DNA of 64,000 nucleotides, from NCBI RefSeq assembly GCF_900188415.1, contig NZ_FZNV01000002.1, positions 477,339 to 541,338 of the forward strand. Direction: 5' to 3'. The position numbers and the translations under genes are program-made. Source of the DNA: Maribacter sedimenticola. Lineage in GTDB: Bacteria > Bacteroidota > Bacteroidia > Flavobacteriales > Flavobacteriaceae. The notes below the pieces were generated by a model. That model was not told the origin of the DNA. It worked only from the letters and a program-made list of their open reading frames with translations, and made no database searches. Within the stretch, counting starts at the first letter, position 1; each line of letters starts with the position of its first letter. Below, one piece after another: positions 58,092 to 64,000 of the stretch.

Positions 58092-58977
58092 ATTTATTTT
58101 TTTTGTGATTTGCTGTTTTATAGTGTTTGGGGTAAGTGGGCAAGAATTAAACTGCACCGTTACTGTAAACTCCGATCAGTTGTCACAAGGAGATCTACAA
58201 GTGTTCAAAACCTTAGAGCGTTCGTTGAATGATTTTATCAATAAGTCTAAATGGACGAATAGGGTTTTTAAGGAAAATGAACGGATCAACGCACAAATGT
58301 TCATTACCATAACGGAATATGAATCAAATAGATTTAAAGGTAATATTCAGATACAATCTTCAAGACCGGTTTATAATACCTCTTATTCTTCGCCTATTTT
58401 TAATTATAAGGACAATCAATTCAATTTTCAGTATATCGAGTTTCAGCCATTGATCTTTAACGATAACCAATTTGAGTCCAACTTGGTAAGTGTACTGGCG
58501 TATTATGCATATATTATCATAGGGCTCGATGCGGATACGTTCTCGTTGGAAGGTGGAACGGAATATTATAGAAAAGCCCAGAATATCGTAACAATGGCTC
58601 AAGGTAGTAATTCTGCCGGTTGGAGCCAATCTGCGGACTCTAACCGTAGTAGGTTTGAACTGGTTGACAATCTACTGTCCAATACCTATAGGGAGTACCG
58701 TATTGCTATGTACAATTATCATAGAAAAGGCTTGGATATCATGCCAGACAATAATAGCACGGGCAAGCAGGTGATAGCGGGTACTATGAATTTGTTTCAA
58801 ACCATGATCAATAGAAGGCCAAATGCATTTTTGATATCAACGTTCTTTGATGCCAAATCAGAGGAAATATTGAATATTTTTTCGGATGGTCCAAAAGTAG
58901 ATATCGTTAAACTGAAGGAAACACTGAACAAAATTGCTCCATTATACGCATCTACTTGGAACGATATTAAATATTGA
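58084..58977 (+). CDS. DUF4835 family secreted protein
   Basis: A 297-residue protein with a signal peptide (about 1-20, ending VSGQ), followed by ELNCTVTVNSDQLSQGDLQVFKTLERSLNDFINKSKW, FNFQYIEFQPLIFND and YYAYIIIGLDADTF, all characteristic of DUF4835, a Bacteroidota family of unknown role that I recall next to coaBC and recN. The start is ATG 58084, overlapping coaBC by 8 bases, since the earlier in-frame codon at 58045 has no signal peptide at its N-terminus. Confidence 0.88.
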   Translation: MRRFIFFVICCFIVFGVSGQELNCTVTVNSDQLSQGDLQVFKTLERSLNDFINKSKWTNRVFKENERINAQMFITITEYESNRFKGNIQIQSSRPVYNTSYSSPIFNYKDNQFNFQYIEFQPLIFNDNQFESNLVSVLAYYAYIIIGLDADTFSLEGGTEYYRKAQNIVTMAQGSNSAGWSQSADSNRSRFELVDNLLSNTYREYRIAMYNYHRKGLDIMPDNNSTGKQVIAGTMNLFQTMINRRPNAFLISTFFDAKSEEILNIFSDGPKVDIVKLKETLNKIAPLYASTWNDIKY

Positions 58978-59003
58978 ACCTTTTTTCAAAACGGAATATA
59001 GAT

Positions 59004-59011
59004 TACCTTTG
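59004..59011 (+). promoter_or_regulatory. Putative -7 element of recN
   Basis: TACCTTTG matches TAnnTTTG, 20 bases upstream of the recN GTG. The nearest upstream TTG is 27 bases away, too far for a good promoter. Confidence 0.4.
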
Positions 59012-59031
59012 TAGTTCTAAAATTCCGAAAC

Positions 59032-60693
59032 GTGCTTTCAACCCTTTCCATTACAAATTATGCATTGATCGATAGCTTAGAGGTGAGCTTCGATAAAGGT
59101 TTTACCGTAATTACGGGAGAAACAGGTGCGGGTAAATCCATTCTTTTAGGAGGTCTATCCTTGGTTCTAGGTAAAAGGGCGGACTTATCTTCCCTACGTT
59201 TAAAAGATCAAAAATGTATAATTGAAGGTGTATTTAAAATAGATACCTATGGACTTCAATCTTTTTTTGAGGAAAATGATTTGGATTATGATGTGCATAC
59301 TGTAATCCGTAGGGAGATTTTGCCTAGTGGGAAGTCAAGGGCTTTTATTAACGATACGCCGGTTACGTTAGATGTGTTGTCGCGTTTGGGAGAAAATCTT
59401 ATAGATATCCATTCCCAGCATCAGACCATGCAGCTTACGGAAAATGAATTTCAGTTAAAACTGGTTGATGCCTTGGCCAATAACCAACAGCGTCTTGCTG
59501 CCTATGTTAAGTCTTTAAAGGCATATCGCAAGGCACAGGGAGAACTGGATCGGATGATGGAGGTGCAACTTACCGCCAACAAGGAACAGGACTATAATGC
59601 ATTTTTATTGTCCGAGCTGGAAAAGGCACCATTAAAAGTTGGGGTAGTAGAAACCTTGGAAGAGGAATATGAGCAGTTGAACAATGTAGAATTGATCATG
59701 GAACATTTATCCAAAGGGGATCAGTTGTTCAATGATGAGCAAATTGGGGTATTGTCTTTGGTTACCGAAATGCGGCAGTCACTTTCTAAATTGGTGGATT
59801 TTGGAGCAAATTACAAAGAGCTTTATCAGCGTGTACAATCGGTTTTAATAGAATTGGATGATATCAATTCGGAATTACAACATATACAAGAGGGTGTAGA
59901 GCCTAATCCCGAAGCACTGGAACAAGTAAGTTCAAAGTTGCAATTGCTTTATAACCTGCTAAAGAAGCATAATGTAAACGATGTTTCCGAGCTTATAGAA
60001 ATTAAGAACGAATTGGCCGACAAGGTTTTTGAAACGGCACATTTAGATGAGAAAATTGCGCTAAAGACCAGGGAGCTACAGGATATGCAATCCGTATTGG
60101 AGGAGCAAGCGGTAGTATTACGGGAAAAAAGAAAAGAAGTAATACCAGATTTAAAATCAAAATTAGAGGCAGACCTTGCCCAACTAGGAATGCCCAGTGC
60201 CTCTTTTCAAATTAATCTCAATGCCGTAGATTCTTTTACGGCAACAGGTATGGATGAGCTACATTTTCTTTTTACAGCAAACAGGGGAGGAAATTATGGC
60301 GAATTGAAAAAAGTGGCATCAGGAGGTGAGCTCTCTAGGATTATGTTGGTCATTAAGGCCATTTTAGCCAAATATGAAAAATTACCTACCATTATGTTCG
60401 ATGAAATCGATACAGGGGTCTCAGGTGAAATTTCCAATAGAATGGCGGACATCATGAAGGAAATGAGCGGAGACCTTCAGGTTTTTTCCATTACACATTT
60501 ACCACAAGTGGCCTCTAAAGGAAACCATCATTTTAAAGTGTTCAAAACTGAAGGAGAGGAGCGTACCATGACCAATATGAAAAAATTGGTCGAAGAAGAG
60601 CGAATCGTAGAGCTGGCACAAATGTTAAGTGGTAATGATCTTTCAGCTTCGGCATTGGCACATGCTAAACAATTATTGGGTAGCTCTATTTAA
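59032..60693 (+). CDS. recN: DNA repair protein RecN
   Basis: RecN is an SMC-like ATPase that helps tether DNA ends in double-strand break repair. The 553-residue protein has the N-terminal ATPase part with Walker A TGETGAGKS (about 29-37), a long coiled coil (about 150-370), and the C-terminal ATPase part with the ABC signature ASGGELSRIMLVIKA and Walker B MFDEIDTGVSG. The start is GTG 59032 (MLSTLSITNYALIDSLEV), which fits the family N-terminus exactly. It is 54 bases downstream of DUF4835 and may have its own promoter. Confidence 0.97.
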   Translation: MLSTLSITNYALIDSLEVSFDKGFTVITGETGAGKSILLGGLSLVLGKRADLSSLRLKDQKCIIEGVFKIDTYGLQSFFEENDLDYDVHTVIRREILPSGKSRAFINDTPVTLDVLSRLGENLIDIHSQHQTMQLTENEFQLKLVDALANNQQRLAAYVKSLKAYRKAQGELDRMMEVQLTANKEQDYNAFLLSELEKAPLKVGVVETLEEEYEQLNNVELIMEHLSKGDQLFNDEQIGVLSLVTEMRQSLSKLVDFGANYKELYQRVQSVLIELDDINSELQHIQEGVEPNPEALEQVSSKLQLLYNLLKKHNVNDVSELIEIKNELADKVFETAHLDEKIALKTRELQDMQSVLEEQAVVLREKRKEVIPDLKSKLEADLAQLGMPSASFQINLNAVDSFTATGMDELHFLFTANRGGNYGELKKVASGGELSRIMLVIKAILAKYEKLPTIMFDEIDTGVSGEISNRMADIMKEMSGDLQVFSITHLPQVASKGNHHFKVFKTEGEERTMTNMKKLVEEERIVELAQMLSGNDLSASALAHAKQLLGSSI

Positions 60694-60812
60694 TTTTATA
60701 GTACGTTCAAACTACATCTCTTTAATTTTGATCAACTATTAGGGAAGTTAATTTATAGGTCAATTTTGGAGTTTTTAAAGAAACCTGCAATTAGGTTTTA
60801 ACATATTTTGGA

Positions 60813-60820
60813 TATCTTTG
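60813..60820 (+). promoter_or_regulatory. Putative -7 element of fabI
   Basis: TATCTTTG matches TAnnTTTG, 30 bases upstream of the fabI ATG, within a 157-base gap. No -33 TTG is present at 17-23 bases. Confidence 0.4.
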
Positions 60821-60850
60821 GTCTTTAACTAAACAATACAATCAACGAAC

Positions 60851-61657
60851 ATGGGATATAATTTATTAAAAGGAAAAAGGGGAATTATTTTTGGTGCATT
60901 GGACGAAAATTCCATTGCTTGGAAAACGGCACAGACCGTACATGATGAAGGCGGTACTTTTGTATTGACAAATGCCCCAATAGCAATGAGAATGGGTCAA
61001 ATAGACGAATTGGCAAAAAAGACCGGCTCTCAAATAATTCCTGCAGATGCAACCAGTGTAGAGGATTTGGATAATTTAGTTGAAAAAGCAGTTGAAATTT
61101 TAGGAGGCAAGATAGATTTCGTGCTTCATTCCATTGGAATGTCCGTAAACGTGCGTAAGGGCCGCGCCTATACCGATGAAAAATATGATTTTACGGCCAA
61201 AGGTTGGGATGTTTCCGCTTTATCGTTCCATAAGGTTATGCAATCGTTATATAAGGCAGATGCCATGAATGAGTGGGGTAGTATTGTTGCATTGACCTAT
61301 ATGGCGGCACAACGTACTTTTCCAGATTATAACGACATGGCGGACAATAAGGCCTATTTAGAATCAGTAGCCCGTAGTTTTGGTTATTTCTTTGGTAAGG
61401 AAAAAAAGGTTAGGGTCAATACTATATCACAATCACCAACCGCCACCACTGCTGGACAAGGTGTTAAAGGTTTTGATGGTTTCATAAGTTACGCTGAAAA
61501 AATGTCGCCACTTGGTAATGCTACTGCTCAGGACTGTGCGGATTACACCGTTACATTGTTTTCTGACTTGACCAGAAAAGTGACCATGCAAAATTTATTC
61601 CATGACGGAGGCTTCTCCAACACCGGGGTAAGTCAAGAAGTAATAGAGAAATTTTAA
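60851..61657 (+). CDS. fabI: Enoyl-[acyl-carrier-protein] reductase (NADH), FabI type
   Basis: FabI reduces trans-2-enoyl-ACP in the last step of each fatty-acid elongation cycle; it is the triclosan target. The 268-residue SDR-type protein has the nucleotide-binding start (GKRGIIFGALDENSIAW), the Tyr-x6-Lys catalytic pair Tyr160/Lys167 in FPDYNDMADNKA, and a second conserved Tyr150 ten residues before it. SQSPTATTAGQGVKGFDGF is the late family block. A single gene with its own -7-like box. Confidence 0.97.
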   Translation: MGYNLLKGKRGIIFGALDENSIAWKTAQTVHDEGGTFVLTNAPIAMRMGQIDELAKKTGSQIIPADATSVEDLDNLVEKAVEILGGKIDFVLHSIGMSVNVRKGRAYTDEKYDFTAKGWDVSALSFHKVMQSLYKADAMNEWGSIVALTYMAAQRTFPDYNDMADNKAYLESVARSFGYFFGKEKKVRVNTISQSPTATTAGQGVKGFDGFISYAEKMSPLGNATAQDCADYTVTLFSDLTRKVTMQNLFHDGGFSNTGVSQEVIEKF

Positions 61658-61712
61658 TCAGGTTTTTAATATTCCAATTTTTTTGGAGCCTATTCATTAG
61701 AGGAAAGTAATA

Positions 61713-62714
61713 ATGGAATTATCGTTTTCTTTTATCGTTCCCGTGTACAATAGACCCAATGAAATTAGGGAGTTATTGGATAGCTTGTCCTTACAGACCT
61801 ATCAAAAGGGTTTTGAGGTGGTTATTGTTGAGGATGGCTCTACCATTTCATCAGAACAAGAAGTAAGGGCATTTGTAAATGCCCTTGCTATTTCATATTA
61901 TAAAAAGGACAATTCAGGCCCAGGGGATTCTAGAAATTATGGTATGCAGAGGGCCAAGGGTAATTACTTTATTGTTCTTGATTCGGATTGTATTCTTCCA
62001 TCTAATTACCTAACGGAGGTAGAGCAAAGTTTGCAAAAGGATTTTGTGCATTGCTACGGAGGTCCAGATGCCGCGCATGAATCTTTTACGATCGTTCAAA
62101 AAGCAATAAATTATGCTATGACATCCTTTTTGACCACTGGTGGTATACGCGGTGGTAAAAGGGCGGTTGATAAATTTCAACCTAGAAGTTTTAATATGGG
62201 ACTTTCCAAAGAGGTGTTTGATAAAGTTGGGGGGTACGGTAAAATACATCCTGGCGAAGATCCAGATTTAACCATACGTATCTGGAACAAAGGGTATAGG
62301 ACAAAATTAATTTCTGAAGCCTTTGTATATCACAAAAGACGTATAGATTGGAAAAAGTTTTATACACAGGTCAATAAATTTGGAATGGTACGTCCAATTT
62401 TGAACAAATGGCACCCAGCTACTAGAAAGTTTACCTATTGGTTTCCAACGTTATTCTCATTGGGCCTTATTTTCGCAGTAATTTTGGTAGGATTAGGAGT
62501 TTATCTACCATTGTTTTGCTATGTTCTATATTTTAGTATTTTATGGTTGGATGCATTATTGAAAACCAAAAACATTTTAGTTTCTATTTTAGCCATTTTT
62601 GCAACAGGAGTGCAGTTCATAGGATATGGTTATGGATTTCTAAAATCAACAATTTGTTTGGCGGTCAGCAGTAAAAAAGCCAATGAGATATTTCCAAAAC
62701 TGTTCTTTAAATAA
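61713..62714 (+). CDS. Family 2 glycosyltransferase with C-terminal membrane segments
   Basis: A 333-residue GT2. The GT-A domain begins FSFIVPVYNRPNEIRELLDSL, has VVIVEDGS, the DxD-like VLDSDCILP (about 89-97), and the acceptor-base region HPGEDPDLTIRIW (about 187-199). About three hydrophobic helices follow (about 245-320), which anchor it to the inner membrane. Donor and acceptor sugars are unknown. It precedes YbbR and coaE with a 5-base gap, so it may be part of the same transcript. Confidence 0.9.
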   Translation: MELSFSFIVPVYNRPNEIRELLDSLSLQTYQKGFEVVIVEDGSTISSEQEVRAFVNALAISYYKKDNSGPGDSRNYGMQRAKGNYFIVLDSDCILPSNYLTEVEQSLQKDFVHCYGGPDAAHESFTIVQKAINYAMTSFLTTGGIRGGKRAVDKFQPRSFNMGLSKEVFDKVGGYGKIHPGEDPDLTIRIWNKGYRTKLISEAFVYHKRRIDWKKFYTQVNKFGMVRPILNKWHPATRKFTYWFPTLFSLGLIFAVILVGLGVYLPLFCYVLYFSILWLDALLKTKNILVSILAIFATGVQFIGYGYGFLKSTICLAVSSKKANEIFPKLFFK

Positions 62715-62719
62715 ACGCA

Positions 62720-63685
62720 ATGAAACCGCTATTAGAATGGATACGTACGGGATTAAAAAAAAGAAAAGTAAAGGTTTTTCTTTTGTTTTTGATTTGTGCC
62801 TCATTAGCATGGTTTATTAATAAATTGTCCCAAACATACACTAGTAATACAACTTTTTATGTCAATTATATAAATGTACCTTCTAAGTATTTGTTGGCCA
62901 ATTCGCCTAAAGAGGAAATTCAAGTAAGGCTAACGGCGGCGGGATTTCAATTTCTGGGTTATCATCTAAAACCAAAGCATATTACGTTGGATGTCAGTAA
63001 AATGGTAGAGAAGGATTCCTTGTATTATTTAACCTCCGATCAAATACGAATACAACTAGAGGACCAACTGAATAATTACAGCACATTAACCGATTTTGAT
63101 AGTGATATCATTTATTTTGATTTTACTTCTTTGGAAACAAAGAAAGTTCCCGTTATCGCCACATTGGATATAACGTATGCTACCAACCATATTTTAGAGG
63201 GTAAAATTGGTATTCTTCCGGATTCTATTGAATTAACAGGACCAAAAAGTAAGATAGATACCATTAATACCTTAAAAACGGAACTTTTACAATTAAATAA
63301 TATCACTAGCTCATTTTCGGAACAAGTGGCCCTTAAGCTACCTCAAGATTTGGACGGAATAAATTTTTCAGCTACCAATGTGCAGATAAAGGGTAAGGTC
63401 GTAAAATTTTCTGAACAGGTAATGGAAATACCGGTTACGGTAATCAATGTACCGGAAGGAGTTAAGGTGCGTACATTTCCCGAAATTGTCCAAGTGCGTT
63501 GCCAAGGTACCATCCAAGATCTAAAAGAACTTGAGACCAATGATTTTATGGTAGTGGCAGATTATTTAAAGGTTGCTGATGAAACGGAAAATAGGCTTTC
63601 CATTACACTGGAGCGTTATCCAAAAACCTTACATAACGCCCAGATGAATGCTAATGAAGTGGAATTTATATTAAGGCGGGAATGA
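62720..63685 (+). CDS. YbbR-domain protein with an N-terminal transmembrane helix
   Basis: A 321-residue protein with one membrane helix (about 18-38) and an extracytoplasmic part made of two or more YbbR-like repeats, seen as VPVIATLDITYATNHILEGKIGILPDSIELTGPKS (about 146-180) and VMEIPVTVINVPEGVKVRTFPEIVQVRCQG (about 230-260). In Firmicutes the YbbR protein CdaR regulates the c-di-AMP cyclase; no cyclase gene is visible here, so that role should not be assumed. It ends with ATGA overlap into coaE. Confidence 0.82.
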   Translation: MKPLLEWIRTGLKKRKVKVFLLFLICASLAWFINKLSQTYTSNTTFYVNYINVPSKYLLANSPKEEIQVRLTAAGFQFLGYHLKPKHITLDVSKMVEKDSLYYLTSDQIRIQLEDQLNNYSTLTDFDSDIIYFDFTSLETKKVPVIATLDITYATNHILEGKIGILPDSIELTGPKSKIDTINTLKTELLQLNNITSSFSEQVALKLPQDLDGINFSATNVQIKGKVVKFSEQVMEIPVTVINVPEGVKVRTFPEIVQVRCQGTIQDLKELETNDFMVVADYLKVADETENRLSITLERYPKTLHNAQMNANEVEFILRRE

Positions 63686-64000
63686 TTGTAATAGGACTTA
63701 CCGGTGGAATTGGTAGTGGCAAGACTACTGTGGGAAGAATGTTCCAGGATTTAGGTGTGCCCGTTTACAATTCAGATGTACGGGCCAAGGAGTTAATGAA
63801 TTCCTCAAAGAAAATACAAAAAGAGTTAATAGCACTTTTTGGCGAAAAGGCTTTTAAAGACAAGAAATTAAATAGAGCTTTTATTGCGGAGAAAGTATTT
63901 AAGGATAAAAACTTGCTAGAACAGTTAAACGCTATTGTACACCCAAAAGTAAGAAAGGATTTTTTGAAATGGTCCAAGGAACAGACATTTGCTTATGTTA
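63682..64000 (+). CDS. coaE: Dephospho-CoA kinase, 3'-truncated by the window
   Basis: CoaE phosphorylates dephospho-CoA to coenzyme A. The first 106 residues are visible: the P-loop GLTGGIGSGKTTV (about 5-17), VPVYNSDVRAKEL with the conserved Asp, and NAIVHPKVRKDF, all diagnostic. The ATG overlaps the YbbR stop (ATGA). The rest of the gene lies beyond the window edge. Together with coaBC, two CoA-synthesis genes lie within 7 kb. Confidence 0.95.
   Translation, partial: MIVIGLTGGIGSGKTTVGRMFQDLGVPVYNSDVRAKELMNSSKKIQKELIALFGEKAFKDKKLNRAFIAEKVFKDKNLLEQLNAIVHPKVRKDFLKWSKEQTFAYV

Overview
The window is a typical chromosomal stretch from a marine-type Flavobacteriaceae (Bacteroidota). The evidence is low GC, few recognisable Shine-Dalgarno sequences, several upstream boxes matching the Bacteroidota -7 element TAnnTTTG, TonB-dependent receptors with carboxypeptidase-like N-terminal domains, and many Flavobacteriia-specific families (DUF4294, DUF4249, DUF4835, DUF6913 and a trmD-linked coiled-coil protein). 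No tRNA, rRNA, CRISPR array, insertion sequence or prophage was seen. Both edges cut genes: a YihY/BrkB membrane protein on the left and coaE on the right.

Layout. 1-3.5 kb: YihY/BrkB protein, DUF2147 protein and the primosomal helicase priA. 3.6-5.7 kb: an orphan LytTR response regulator and the rpsF-rpsR-rplI ribosomal operon. 5.7-9.4 kb: a large Oar-like TonB-dependent receptor and a small conserved protein. 9.4-13.5 kb: hisS, a NUDIX hydrolase, an M42 aminopeptidase, DUF4294 and DUF6095 proteins, with two convergent pairs overlapping at their 3' ends. 13.5-16.8 kb: a TonB receptor/DUF4249 lipoprotein pair. 16.9-19.2 kb: monomeric isocitrate dehydrogenase. 19.2-19.8 kb: the only long gap, holding a possible 40-codon gene and two hairpins. 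19.8-25.2 kb, minus strand: rplS (good promoter and a foldable leader), trmD, a GNAT, the trmD-linked coiled-coil protein, a long GAPDH and a DegP/HtrA protease. 25.3-28.4 kb: dapF, GNAT, mltG and a lysozyme-like protein. 28.5-31.1 kb: RsmI-like methyltransferase, LMW phosphatase and dnaA. 31.3-34.9 kb: thioesterase, YigZ, EamA transporter, HAD phosphatase and ribD. 35-40 kb: GNAT, prmC, ligA, Na+/H+ antiporter and a small protein. 40.1-44.3 kb: a lipoprotein and a tricorn-like S41 protease. 44.4-51.8 kb, minus strand: a carbohydrate cluster (GH28, GH43-like beta-propeller, a membrane protein, an SMP-30-like propeller, GH115 alpha-glucuronidase). 52-54.1 kb: GNAT and a 5'-nucleotidase split into two lipoprotein genes. 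54.2-64 kb, plus strand: DUF6913-dapA, bamD-rpoZ-coaBC-DUF4835-recN, fabI, a glycosyltransferase, a YbbR protein and coaE.

Most of the window is core housekeeping: translation (rpsF, rpsR, rplI, rplS, hisS, trmD, prmC), replication and repair (priA, dnaA, ligA, recN), cell envelope (dapF, dapA, mltG, bamD) and cofactors (ribD, coaBC, coaE). The accessory part is the glycan-degradation cluster, which lacks a SusC/SusD pair and sulfatases within the window. I found no clear new defence or mobile system. The most interesting signals are the foldable rplS leader, the inverted-order split 5'-nucleotidase, the SusCD-less glucuronate/galacturonate cluster, the replaced catalytic residues in CoaBC, the NADP-like GAPDH, and the small ORF with its own terminator near 19.4 kb.
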